Positions 12,735 to 24,891 are shown, numbered from the stretch's first letter. The stretch: DNA of 64,000 nucleotides from Glycine soja (GCF_004193775.1 NC_041002.1:6063261-6127260); one strand, 5' to 3'. The notes: generated by a model not told the origin, from the letters alone. Made by a program: numbers and translations.

Positions 12735-13202
12735 GAATTAGAGAAGTTTTTAGATGTCTTAAAACATTCACATGAATTGCTAGAGATCTTTCTGTAGACT
12801 CTTTTAGTCTCATGTTGAATGAGATGCAAGAGAACATTCCCTTGTATCATTTTCTAGTCGACTAGCCTCACAGTTTTGTCCCTTTGAACTCTAAAGATGT
12901 ACTTTAATTTAGATGTCTCCTTGTTATTTTTTTAATATTGAATCCTCATATTGAAAGTTTGAAACCACTATTTGAATGGTAAGAATAATTTCATGACTTG
13001 ATCTGTTTCCTGCAATTTCATTGATCTATTTCTTCATGTATGCTAGATTTGGTCTGAGATGCAAAGTGATTTTTTGCCAAATTTCATTCTCTGCAATACT
13101 ACTCAACGTTTTATCAGATCATCAAGGGTTGTTCTTGTTCAAAAGCCATTTGTCCAGCCATTTCTACCCTCTGCGAAGCCTAGTTTCTATTGTGGTACTC
13201 AA
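12735..13202 (+). pseudogene. PIR-like: PIR/SRA1 (WAVE complex subunit) fragment, two exons
   Basis: PIR (also called PIROGI, KLUNKER or SRA1) is the plant CYFIP homologue of the WAVE/SCAR actin regulator. Exon 1 (12735-12873, after TTTCAG) encodes ELEKFLDVLKHSHELL, then in shifted frames SFSLMLNEMQEN and SFSSRLASQ. At least two 1-base deletions are needed and its 3' donor is lost. Exon 2 (13047-13202) is fully open over 52 codons (IWSEMQSDFLPNFILCNTTQ, ending PSFYCGTQ) and is flanked by a good AG acceptor and a GTAAGC donor. The two exons are adjacent in the family. The rest of the roughly 1280-residue protein is absent, so this is a decayed fragment carried by element A. Confidence 0.85.
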
Positions 13203-13840
13203 GTAAGCATTCCTCTTACTGCCTTTAATGGTACAAACCTTATTTATAGATTGGCACACATACATATTGGATGCTTATAGTTTGCATATGTCTATATTCA
13301 TTGATATTATAAAATTAAGGCGTGGCTCACTAACTACGTAAATGGGTGCTATTGCTAGATTACTTTGCTTGAACCAATGATTACAACATTACAAGACTCT
13401 TTGCCAAAATCATTTGTATAGTCTGGTGCCAAATCACTCGGTATAATTATCATGAATCTTTCATCTCTAAATTTTGATTGTAAAAATGTTGTGTTCCTTT
13501 AATTAATGTTATTATTATTAGTATTTTTTGCACGTCAAAATATATCATAAATGTTATTGACTGTTTATTTATGTTTCTTGTTAATATTATGTTATAGACT
13601 TTATATTTTCATATATCTTATTTAAGCCCATTAGGTTTTTAGTCTAGACTTTATATTTTCATATAGGTCTTTATTTCTTTACTTTATTTACTTTGGTTCA
13701 TTCTTTTTGCTTCTCTTGTCTACAAAATTGTTTTAAAATGTGTCAACACCAGAGACAAATCATAACCACAATACTAAAGCTTTTAAAATCAGAAATAGAG
13801 GGCCCGACAAAGACAAGGTGGTCCAAAACAATGAAAGTGT

Positions 13841-15068
13841 GGCTAATTGACCTCAAAGGGTTATATTTATAAACTTATTACCTAATAGGGTCTGTTTCAA
13901 AACTTATTCACTAGGGGATCCCTTTTTATAAGTATTTTGCCATCCGAATTGGCGAAACAACATGAACAGTGGTGTTTCTTCATTGTGGCTGGCGAAATAG
14001 GGGTACGATGGGGGTGTTTCACCATTGTGGCTAGCGAAATAGGGGTAGGGGTTGGGTTTTGCCATTGTAGCTGGCGAAACCAATAAAGGAAAGCGCAATT
14101 TTTATTAATCCATTTGGCATGAAAGGCACGTGGGCATGATGGGAAAGGAAACTCAAAAATGGAATAAAACAACAAAAAAGCAGAAATTGCGTGGACAACA
14201 TTCTCATGTGAATACAACATCTAGTGTAAACTTTTACAAATAATAAAATATGAATTTATTTATTTTTCTCTAAAAGAAGTTTATTTTTTATGAATTTTAT
14301 TTTCAATAAATTAATTTAATGTATCTTATCTTTTTTTAAAAAAAACTGTAAATTTTATCTTTTTTAGTTTAACTAATGTCACACTCTAAAAGTTATGAAT
14401 AAAATTTAATAAAAAGTAAAAAAGTTAAGTGAAAAAATCATTATAAAATAAAAAAGTTAAGATAAAAATTCAAAATAATTTCACTTTTTATCTTTAACTT
14501 TTTTTATTTTATAATGAATTTTTCAAACTTTTTTACTTTTTATTAAATTTTATTCTTAACTTTTAGATTGTGACATTAGCTAAACTAAAAAATATAAAAT
14601 TTACAGTTTTTTTAAAAAAGATAAGTTTCTTTTAGAGAAAAATAAATAAATTCATATTTTATTATTGGTAAAAGTTTACACTAAATGTTATATTCACGTA
14701 AGAATATTGTTCACTCAATTTTTGCTTTTTTGTTGTTTTATGTCATTTTTTAGTTTTTTTTCCCATCACGCCCACGTGCCTTTCATGTCAAATGGATTAA
14801 CAAAAATTGTGTTTTCCATTCCTACTGCCATGGTTTAGCCAGCCACAATGGCGAAACCCAACCCCTATCCCTATTTCGTCAGCCACACTGGCGAAACACC
14901 CCATCATATCCCTATTTCGCCAGCCACAATGACGAAACACCACTGTTCACATTGTTTCGCTAGTTCGGACGGCGAAATGCTTAAAAAGGGACCCATCGCG
15001 AATAAGTTTTGAAACAGACCCTATTAGGTAATAAGTTTATAAATATAACTCCTTGAGGTCAATTAGCC
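13841..15068. mobile_element. Long-inverted-repeat (Mutator/foldback-like) element
   Basis: It starts GGCTAATTGACCTCAA and ends TTGAGGTCAATTAGCC, and is flanked by a perfect 10 bp direct repeat ATGAAAGTGT (13831-13840 and 15069-15078). The two halves are inverted copies of each other over about 600 bp each, so the whole 1228 bp can fold back on itself. Each arm contains three short tandem copies of a CATTGTGGCTGGCGAAATAG-like motif. No transposase is present. A target duplication of 9-11 bp with long inverted repeats suggests a non-autonomous Mutator-like element. The reading frames seen in the arms are by-products of the repeat. Confidence 0.88.
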
Positions 15069-15599
15069 ATGAAAGTGTCTTCCGAAATTGGCCTTTAATG
15101 TCATCTATCATTGTTTATTGTATTTTTTCACTTCATGACAATGCTTATTCAGAGGTAATATTCCTACTTAAAGATGTTGCTATTTAAAGGTCGTTTATTT
15201 TGAGAAAAAATTTTATGTTTTTATTTTTCTTGTTAATTATGAATTTTTCACTTTTTTCAATTTATTTTTTATTTACAAAGATTTGTATAACAAAAAGAGA
15301 ATATAAAAAAATTGTTGTTAGTGTTTATGAGATAAATTAATCTTTAAAACAGGGAATAGATTTAATGTGACAGTCAAAATAGAAAATAAAAAGAAAAAAA
15401 TATTTTTCAAAGTAAATATTTCATAACTTTCTCATTCTTTTTGCTATACGTCAAAATGTGCTTCCATTATTAGTGCAATATGTTTTTCTTAATAGTTATA
15501 TTATTATTATTTTAGCATTTATGAAACTTAGTAATGTGAAATGAATGACCATAAGAATATATGAAATTGAAATAGCATTGTATTATACTCAAATTTATT

Positions 15600-16036
15600 A
15601 TTTTTTTAAAAATAATTTATTAAAAAAAAGACATTTTAAGACGATTTTCTGAAACAGAATCCTTAATTTTTTCAATTTTTTTTGAAAAAATTCTAAGATA
15701 GTTTTTCCAAAAACTGTCTTAGAAACTAAAATGGTTTTTGGAAAAACGGTTTGAGAATTCTTAATTTTTATTTTTTATTTTAAAAAACATTTTAAGACGG
15801 TTTCGAGACCAAATCGTCTTAGAAAATGTATCCTTCTAAGATGGTTTTTGTCTGAAAATCATCTTCGAATCATTTTTTTGTGTTTTTTTAAAAAACTAAT
15901 TCTAAGACCCTACGAAGACACTCACAAAATCATCGTGGAAAGAATGAACTTTTCATGATACTAGCTTCGAAGATGATTTTAAACCGTATTTAAAAGTCTT
16001 CCAGAATCATCTTTAAAAGACATATTTTTAGCAGTG
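15600..16036. repeat. CACTA subterminal inverted repeats, right end of element A
   Basis: Repeated short motifs of the form TAAGACGGTTT and AACCGTCTTAGA occur in both orientations, including AAACTGTCTTAGAAAC and AAATCGTCTTAGAAAA. Such subterminal repeats are transposase-binding arrays in CACTA elements. The block ends with TTTTTAGCAGTG. Confidence 0.75.
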
Positions 16037-16142
16037 AGAATCATTTGTAATAAGTTGAGGCTGCCCAAGACATGAGTGATATCATATGGTAATCGATGCC
16101 CATACTATGATTAGTCACCAATCTAATGAAATTGACCTTATT

Positions 16143-16279
<137 letters not shown>

Positions 16280-16549
16280 CGTAAATACTCATAAAAGGTT
16301 TTGATACATAAATTAAGAAATCTAATTAATATTTTAGATTTTATAACAATTATTATACAATTTCTGAATCTTATATTAATTTTATTTCATTTTATTTATC
16401 TTTCTCTTTTATTTCTTCACTTCAAAATAAATGTTTAGCGATATAATAGGAAAAAAACATTTATTGCTTCATTAATAATTTAAATGACAATTAAAATGGA
16501 ACAAATTATTTCAACTAAACTGTTAAACAATATGAGAGAAAGGCAATAC

Positions 16550-17000
16550 TATATGTACGGTACAAAAAAATCGATAATTTGTGACGGTTAAAAAAATCAT
16601 TTATGACGGCTAAAAAACGCCACAAAAGACATTTCTGACGGTTAGGACTAACGACGTCAGAAAAAACTTGTGACAATTTTTAGATGAATGCTAGTAAATC
16701 CACCAAAAAATTTGTGGCGGTTAAAAACTACCATAAAGTTCATTTTTTGCTTTTTTTTATTTATTTTCTTCTTTGTTTGGCGGTTGAAAAACCGTCACAA
16801 AGTGAAATTTTGCATTTTTTTGCCAAAACTGTATTTTTTTAATAAAAAAACTCATATTAATCTTTCTCTAGTTTTAATCACTTCCATTAGTTCTATAATT
16901 ATTTTCATTCCTATTTGATTAAGCATAAAAATTAAGATAATGTATTAAATTTCTATTCTCTCCATTTTTAATACTATCATAATTATTGTAATTATTAATA
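16550..17000. repeat. Probable terminal region of a CACTA element (D)
   Basis: Several TTTGTGACGGTTAAAAA and GGTTGAAAAACCGTCACAAA motifs occur in both orientations between 16575 and 16810. The outermost part, TACAAAAAAATCGATAATTTG at about 16560, resembles the CACTACAAnAAAATC ends of plant CACTA elements but the first bases are degenerate. The transposase remnants at 17340-19281 lie just inside it. Confidence 0.55.
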
Positions 17001-17339
17001 TTATCTTGTTGTATAATTTTTCTTTATTATTTATCCTTATTCACATCACAATCTTCAAAATGATTCATTCTATTCTATAATTATACTTTGCACCAATAAG
17101 TCAATTACATATTTGATAGAATTTGAATTGCAATTAAAAATATCAAACATAATTTCAACTTGCATAAAACTTCAGTGTAATAACAAACTCCAAGTTGAAA
17201 CGTTGTGCATGAATAATGTGTTCAAGTAGGGAAATCTAATTAGTCAAACCATTGAAAGTTTAAAACATATATTATACCCAAAAAAGTATATATCAAAAGT
17301 AATTAAGCAACATATGTCAAGTTGCATAGAAATTACTAT

Positions 17340-19281
17340 CTAATGATGATCCTCCTCTTGGTGTTGGTCCATCTTTGTCCACTTCCTTTATCCTATGAAA
17401 TAAAAATTATATCATGTCAAATGTTAATAATATATTAAATTTAACACAAGAATAAGAGAAGTACTTACAACTACATTACTAGTGTTATGACCAAACATAG
17501 CACCCAACTCAAAAGGAATATGCCCTTCCTTCATTTGGATGTATGCAAGCATGACATTTTTTAATGTCTTGACATTCTCTTCAGAAGTTGTCAATTTGTC
17601 CCTTTAACACATGACATTTTTTAATGTCTTGTGTCATCTTGTCCTATAAATTAGAAAAAAAATTCAGCATATTCATAAAAAACAAGTGCAAGCAGTGAAT
17701 GAAAACCATGATGGGAAAAAGGCATATGCAAGCAATATCTATGCACATTGTAAGATGCAACAACAACAACCAAAGGGCTTAAAAATATAGCAACAACCCT
17801 CCCTTCAATATCCAAAACCCCACCAATACCAATAGCAAGAGCATGACTTTCAGTACATCCCCAAAACAGCCCAAACACCCCTTGCATAGCAATTTTCTAC
17901 CTCACACCAATATCCATACTACACACTAACACACAACATAAGAGGATAAAATTAAATGCCAAATTAAGCACAAAAATTTAGAAACATATGGAATTAAGAA
18001 ATAGAAAGGAATCTCATAAAGTCCAGGGAAATCACTGGTTGTCCACATGAGAGTCGCTCGTATTCTAAACACTTCTTTCAAAGAAGAATCATAAGTTTCC
18101 ACACCTTCTGTCCATAGCTCATTCAAGTCCTTGATTAGAGGTTGTAGGAACACATCTATCTTATTCCCTGGCATTTCTTTTACCTGGAATGACCATAGAA
18201 AGAATCAAAGAAGATTGTTTCATGCACTCCTAAGGAGGTCGATTGTATGGAATTAGAAGCACCGACCATATAGTATGCTTATTATTCATGGTTCGGCATG
18301 TGCTGAAGCCATCACTTGCAAGGCCAAGGCGAACATTTCTAGGTTCTAAAGCAAATTCAGGTTGAATTTGATCAAAACTTTTCCATGCATTAGCAACTCT
18401 TGGATGCCTCAACAATCCATTTGGGTTGCTATTTAAAAAATGTCATCTCATGGACTTTGCTATTTTGGAACACACAAATAACCTCTGCAACCTTGGTTTC
18501 AAAGGAAAGTATCTGCTAGTACATTCTTTTTACCATTATTACCTTTTGCTTTCCATCTAGATTTTCTGCAATGTTTGCAAATCTGCAAATTTTCATCTTC
18601 TTCCCAATACAACATGCAACTCTTTGGGCAAACATCTATCTTGGTATAATTAAGACCAAGCTTGTAGATCACCTTCTTTGCCTCATAAAATGAAGTAGGA
18701 ATCTTTGCATTTTCAAATGCATCTTTCAATAACTCCAAAACCATCGTCATTGCTTTATCAGTCATATCGCACAAACATTTTATATGATACAACCTTAATA
18801 GAAAAGACAACTTTGAGTACTTTCGACACCCTTCATACAACTCTTCGATACCATCTTTAAGCAAATCAACAATTTCTTCATTTACTTCATTAGGCACAGT
18901 GTCTACAAACTCATATGCTTCTTCATACATATCAGGTTCTACATCATGGTGTTTATTGTTCCCAAATGCATCATTTATCATATCTATCACTGGATTTTCG
19001 TCTTGTAATGGTTCATCTATTGCTTCAGTGTCCCTTAATTCCATCGTTTTATACGTTTCGCCATGCCATATCCAGACTTTGTAATTTTTTGGGAATTGCT
19101 TACAAATTAAGTGGTTAAACACCACATCTCTAGTTTCCCATCTATCGCAGTGACATTTAGGACACAAACACCTTATTGCACCATTGACAGAGCGGTTCTC
19201 ATATGCAAAATCTAGGAACTTATTTAACCCCTCTAGATATTCAGTTGTATTTCAGGGCATATCAATCCATGATTTATCCAT
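17340..19281 (-). pseudogene. CACTA (En/Spm) TNP2-type transposase remnant
   Basis: The reading begins at 19281 with MDKSWIDMP and then the transposase-associated zinc-binding region (LCPKCHCDRWETRDVVFNHL, 19080-19170). An acidic stretch and the TNP2 region before the core (NYTKIDVCPKSCMLYWEEDE, about 18600) follow. Then come HPRVANAWKSFD and NVRLGLASDGF (18260-18410), NKIDVFLQPLIKDLNELW (about 18120), and a short last block near 17480-17600 (MKEGHIPFELGAMF) before a GTAAGT. It is interrupted by an early TGA (Arg position in MP-NT), by stops around 18420-18460 and 18230, and by frame changes. Most of the catalytic core is deleted. It cannot make an active transposase. Confidence 0.88.
17640..17930. 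other. Unassigned segment inside CACTA element D
   Basis: An open frame on the minus strand (MQGVFGLFWGCTESHAL...) is not similar to TNP2 and interrupts the order of transposase blocks. I cannot assign it. It may be chance or another small insertion. Confidence 0.3.
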
Positions 19282-19289
19282 TATTCAGT

Positions 19290-22200
19290 TGTTCTAGTAA
19301 AATCAATAATCAGTTTATAAATTAGAACATAGCCATAAAATGAAAAAGCTTAAGAGATCAAAGAAGCAACAATACATGAAATGCAATTTTTGAAACAAAG
19401 CAATAATTTTTAAGAGAAAAAGAGAAACAAACATATTGGTGCAAAGGTTTAGACTTTAAAGAACTATGAAAATGAAATTCTTGTAACAAAGAAACACAAT
19501 GTTCCACCAAGAGTCCTTTATTATTCCTACAAGTAAATCTATAGTATCCTAATTATTTGCTCCTTTAGAAATTCTGGATATGTTCTTGAACATTTGAAAT
19601 TTTTTTATCAAGTTGATTTCAACTAAATCATTCTCCAACGCAAACTGAGTTCAAATTAACAAATGAATATTGTACCTAAAATGAATAATTTTAGAACACC
19701 ATATACTTGATTTTTTTTTTGAATTTAAGAAAAATAACAAAACTTTCATGTCTCATGGCCTGTGTACTTATGCCCGCTCTTTCAATTTTAGAATTTATGT
19801 CACCAAGGAACATCTTAATTAATTTCAGAATTTATACCACCAAGGAAAAGAATCCTAAGTAAATTTTTAAAAATTTATTTTATATAGTTAAGTAAATAAA
19901 ACAATAACATTACCAGACCCTTAAATTTCTTATGAAACCATATATTTTTTCCTTCCAAATCAATTGTAAACATCAGTAATAGCTAGAGGCATTTTCCTTC
20001 CAAATTCAAGTCCACATTGTCTTCCTAGTCCTCTTATTCACTATTTAACCATTTCATAAAATAATCTATTTTTCTAATTATACTATTTTTATATTTTCAA
20101 AAACTAACAGTAGCATCATTTTTAAGCAAAAGGGTTAATCCAATAGGGGAGAGTGATTTGGATCATAAAAAATTCTTTAAAAATTAACCCACTCCTTTTT
20201 GAAAATCATTTGAAATTCAAATTTCAAAATAAATATAAAAATTCCTATTCTAACTCCATGAAAATTAAAAAGAACTTGCAAATCGAACATGTACTTACAT
20301 CATCTAGCAAAATGTTGTTGCAGAAGTTGTTATGCATTTCCAGTTAACATCACTACAATTTATATTACAGTCAATTTACGTATCAAGCACAAGCCAAAGC
20401 TTCCCATCATATATTCTTTGGTCTCCTTGTGAATTATGACAACAAAAAGTCCCATCTTACGACTAAAGTAAAGCACCAAAGGCATGGGTATGCCTAAACA
20501 TATCCTGATTTTGAAAAGTTCACCTATTCCTCTTCAATTACTTTTGTTTGGTACTATTACACAGCACACATAATTCAACTAAAAAATACTCCAAATTCAT
20601 GGTCATGGAGAGTAAAAGTACATGTATACAAACAACTTCAATGAAACTGATTATGGACACATTCAGCCAAAGAAGTTATTCATCTAGGGAAAAAAAGGAA
20701 AACTTAGTTTTTAGTGTATTCCTTTTTTATTTGATCAATAGCTTGTTGGGGCAATAAGCTCAGGAATAGAACTTGTACGGTGCAACAATTTGTATTCTAA
20801 CTCCATGAAAATTAAAAGAACTTGCAAATCAAACGTGTACTTACACCATCTAGCAGCATATTGTTGTAGTAAGAACCAAAGTAAGGTAAAATCTGCAACA
20901 AAGTAATAAGATATTAGTTCATATAGAGAAGAGTAATTTTGTGAGAGGAGACAACAAAATTGAAGGAAGTCATTATTATATTAGGACAAATTACATAATC
21001 TTAGAAACCTACATTGCCACTAACTAAAATATAAATACATCAAATTGTAAAACTCTGAAAATTCATAACAAAATCAGATATTAATTAAATAGATGTTTAA
21101 GTATATCTAAATTATGCAAAGCAAGCATTCTTACAGCCTCTAAGAAAAAAAACATATCATAATTCCCTCAATAACATATTAGATCTATGAGCTATGCGAG
21201 ATTATGATTTTTTTATAAGTTTAACAACAACAATTATTTAGGATAATTAACTAGCCATGTAAAGGACGATCTCATCTATAGCAGGAAATCTGCTCCTTAA
21301 TTTCTAGTAACAACTTATTTATTGTTCCCTTAAGCTTGAGCAAGTAATTTTTCCTTAAGCTTGAGCAGTGTAATTTTTTCACAAACAACATTCAAGAAAC
21401 CCCTCTATTTCCTCCACTATGCTTGAATCCCATGGTTTATAGCTCTATTTATTAATACAAACATGAAAGCATATCTTAATAAAACAGAGTTGCATGAACA
21501 GTATCTGATCCGCAAGAGAGAGAGAGTTGCACGAACACTTCTAGACCCGTGAGAAAAAGTATTGCGTCAACGATTCTAGATCTACGAGAAAGAGAATATA
21601 AGCATTTTGGACACAAAACTATATTAGAGTTTGTAAATTACATTGAGAATAGAAAAAAACGCTATGAAGAACCCTAAACCAAAAATGAGAGTTGGAGTTT
21701 GGGTGCTGGTATTTTGGCATAGCAAAGGAGTTGAAATTTTTTAAATAATAATAATAATATATTGTAAAGCCTGTTGAAATAAAATTAAAAAATTATACTT
21801 AAATTTTTTAAATTTTTGATTGGTAAAATTATCATTCTATTACTCTTAAGTGACACGTGTAATATAAGTTGGTCTTAAGTGACACGTGTAATATAAGTTG
21901 GTGGTGATTGTTAGTTTTTTTTAAAAAAAATTATAATATTTGTAATGGTTTATTGAGACTGAAAAAAAACTGCCAAAAAGACATTATTTTTTTTATGGTG
22001 GTAAAATTCACATGCCACTAATTATGACCTAGAATAAGTAGAGTTGAGGTTAGCAATATTTATAAATATGCTACATGTGTTTTTTTACGAGCACATATGC
22101 TAATTGTTATTCTATTAATTTTATAGAAATACATAATTTTTCAAATATTTTATCTTAAAATAAATAACGCTCTTTCAACCAAATTAAAAAAAAATATATT

Positions 22201-22480
22201 TAGGTATTGTTGCATATCATGAGGATATTATCCTCACCCTGTACATGTCACCAAACAATGATAACTAATCAAATTAAGGCCGTACTTGTGCTTATGATCA
22301 ATGAATGCTTAATTATGCTTCTATTGGAGCAGGTCACTTTTTAGCTTTTAAAAATATGAACATGGTTGAACAAGTACGAGCAGTTGAATGAATAGTGGAT
22401 AGTTTTATTAATTCCACTGCACGTAAGCAAATTCAATAACTAACTTCCAGGTGGCATGCTTTTGACAACCAAAATACAAA
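19290..22480. other. AT-rich stretch, probably the rest of CACTA element D
   Basis: No gene seen. A direct repeat of about 78 bp (20245-20322 and 20793-20870) contains AGAACTTGCAAATC and CATCTAGCA. A perfect 29 bp tandem duplication (21845-21873, 21874-21902) contains a CACGTG palindrome in each copy. The outer end of the CACTA element could not be located with confidence. Confidence 0.45.
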
Positions 22481-22557
22481 GTCACTTGGTGCTTGGTAAA
22501 CCTGATTCAAATTGGCCAATGGTCCGAAAACCCGAATTTGACATGCCATTCCACAAC

Positions 22558-22568
22558 TATATATAAAT
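22558..22568 (+). promoter_or_regulatory. Candidate TATA box of the CASP gene
   Basis: TATATATAAAT lies about 107 bp before the start codon at 22675, with a GGCCAATGG (CCAAT-type) motif at 22514-22522. Spacing fits a plant core promoter with a short 5' leader. It is a sequence match only. Confidence 0.5.
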
Positions 22569-22674
22569 GCATGTTTTAGATACATGTAGTTAAGAAGCAC
22601 CATCATAATAATACCCTAGAGATTTTGAGCCAAGTGTGTTGTTTCTGAGAGAGAAAGTTTTAAGTTGGAAGAGA

Positions 22675-23880
22675 ATGAAGGGGGTTTCAATTGAAGTTGG
22701 AGAAGTCTCCAAGGATGCATCCCAAAGAAAAGGGGTGGCAAGAGGGTTGTCTATAATGGACTTTATTTTGAGAATTATTACAGCTGTTGCAACACTGGGT
22801 AGTGCATTGGCGATGGGAACAACCAATGAGACCCTTCCATTTGCCACTCAATTTATAAAATTCAGGGCTGAATTTGATGACCTTCCCTCTCTTGTGTAAG
22901 TGTGTGTTATGTTTCAAAAGTTATTTTAAATCAAGTTGAAATATCACCAAACATAATTTTAGGTAAATATTTACATACGTATTTGATTTCACATTTTAGA
23001 AGTTAATATCCATGCTTTGGATGTGATTTTCAGATTATAGCTACCGTATCCCAAGCATGTTTTTTTTTTTTTTTTTATATTTTCAACAAGTTTTCAAACA
23101 CATTATTAGTCTCACGTTGAAAATTTTATGTTGGTTTCATAATTAATTTTTGAATTAAAGTAATTTTAAGTAACTTTTATATTAGATAAACAAAATTATA
23201 CTATTTTTTACTATTAACTTGTTATTAATTAAGATAAAAATACCTAAATATAAATTTATTTAATTCAAAATTAATTTTAGAAATGTTGAACTTCAATAGT
23301 GATTTTGATGTATCTGAAATCATGTGATTGGCTTGAAATGTTTTTAGCAAAAGTGTAGCTAACACATTGGATGTGTGTGAACATGGAAACCCAGGTTTTT
23401 TGTGATGGGGAATGCTGTTGTTTGTGGTTATCTTGTGCTTTCACTTATAATATCTGTCTTCCACATAGTCAGAAGCGCTGCAGTGAAAAGTAGAATTCTC
23501 CTTGTTGCTCTTGACACGGTAAGCATACAGATTCTCCTTATCACTAAGGCAATTTTTTGAATGTGAAGCAAGGGATAAGGTTTTTCATTAGTAATACATA
23601 TAGGATGTTTAGTTTGGTTTTCACCTTTTCATTTCAAGTGAAATATTTTCATTACAATTATAAAAATGATATTATTTTTTATTTTATTTCCTGTTTTTTA
23701 AAAAATCTGCACAAGAAAAAGATGAAAAACAAAAACTTAAAGTACAAGAATTTAATTTAAATGTATTACCGGTACAAAGAATTTTTTATGTGGTCATCTA
23801 ACATTAAAATGTATGATAAATTTGTTTGTGATATCTAACATATATTTTTAGTGATTTAAAATGTAAGAATCTTTATACGC

Positions 23881-23944
<64 letters not shown>

Positions 23945-24495
23945 CAATTGAACTCGATAAAAACGTGACTGTATAGTTATACCAACTAACTTTAAAATTA
24001 ACTAATATTTAAAATTTTAAATTGACGACTGCATCACAATCACAACCGTAACTTCAACTCAAGTGTCATTATTTTCCATTTCATGAGTATTAATATATGT
24101 TAAAAAATAGTATATAATTTTAACGACATACGTACTTCAATAAGATTCCAATTACTCTAAATGCTACAAGTAGAAATCCACCATTTAACCTACAAGAACC
24201 TTTTCTTAATGTTTATGTTAACCCGTTATTTTTAACATTGCTAAAACTTTCTGATGAAGTTTGAGTTAATGTTGTTAAGGTAATGCTGGGTCTGGTCACA
24301 GCTTCAGCCTCTGCAGCAACATCCATAGTGTACATTGCACACAATGGAAACACAGGTGCCAATTGGTTTGCAATCTGCCTACAATACAACAACTTCTGTG
24401 AACGTATTTCGGGTTCCCTCATTGGCTCTTACATTGCTGCTGCTCTCTTCATAATACTAATCATGCTATCCGTAGTAGCAATCTCTCGAAACTGA
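22675..24495 (+). CDS. CASP-family protein (Casparian strip membrane domain), 3 exons
   Basis: Exons are 22675-22895, 23395-23518 and 24280-24495, joined by GT-AG introns, giving 186 residues. CASPs are four-helix membrane proteins that build membrane scaffolds for lignin deposition in the root endodermis. The N-terminus is cytosolic, then helix 1 ([20 protein letters not shown]) and the conserved first loop [17 protein letters not shown]. Exon 2 carries helix 2 ([14 protein letters not shown]). Exon 3 carries helix 3 and the second loop with [21 protein letters not shown], then helix 4. Arg in helix 1 and Asp in helix 3 (the exon 2 end, LLVALDT) are the conserved pair. All splice phases agree. 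The ETLPFATQF and WFAICLQY signatures place it in the CASP1-5 type rather than the wider CASP-like group. It appears intact. Confidence 0.95.
23883..23943. repeat. (AT)n microsatellite in CASP intron 2
   Basis: About 60 bp of uninterrupted AT repeat, inside the second intron of the CASP gene. Confidence 0.98.
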
Positions 24496-24891
24496 TGTGA
24501 TGTGTGCTCATCCAAGTGTTTTAATTTTACCCTTTAATTTCTTCATCATAGTGTGCATGAAAATTTCCCTAGTTTGCATTTCTCATTTGGTGTCAAAGTG
24601 TGTACAAATTTGGAATGTTGAATTTGTGGTTTCTAGGTGTACATGTAATCAATGTGTTATAGCAGAGCATGATTGAGATTGAAGCTTCTCATTTTAGAAC
24701 CTTCTTTGTGTTCATGAATTTGAAGTTGCATACAAACATGTACATAATATATGCTTGAACTTCGTGCTATAATACCTTCTATTTCAATTCGGAATTAAAA
24801 TGGAAGGAAAAAAAACGTAACAAGAGGCTTTATACCACAAAAATAAGAATTGCAAATTAAGACCGTTATACCCTGCAGCTTCCTCCTTGTG
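24496..24891. other. Spacer between convergent CASP and PNSL2 genes
   Basis: About 400 bp separate the two stop codons, so this holds both 3' untranslated regions. No other feature was seen. Confidence 0.7.

Larger units (their letters stand above)
8870..16036. mobile_element. Candidate Pack-CACTA element A with captured gene fragments
   Basis: The left end reads CACTATTAAAAAAAC (8870, repeated at 9023) and the right end reads ATTTTTAGCAGTG (to 16036). Each is flanked by AGA (8867-8869 and 16037-16039), the 3 bp duplication expected for CACTA elements. The terminal inverted repeats match imperfectly over roughly 24 bases. Just inside the right end (15630-16030) lie short inverted repeats of the type AAGACGGTTTT...AACCGTCTTAGA, typical subterminal repeats. 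No transposase was found. Inside are fragments of an FTSHI5-like gene (minus), of a PIR/SRA1 gene (plus), and unidentified exons, plus a nested inverted-repeat element. Pairing of these two ends is an inference. Confidence 0.6.

Noticed and set aside
13897..14220. Open frames of 64 and 107 codons on the minus strand
   Set aside because: They lie in one arm of the inverted-repeat element and reflect its tandem sub-motifs; no family resemblance.
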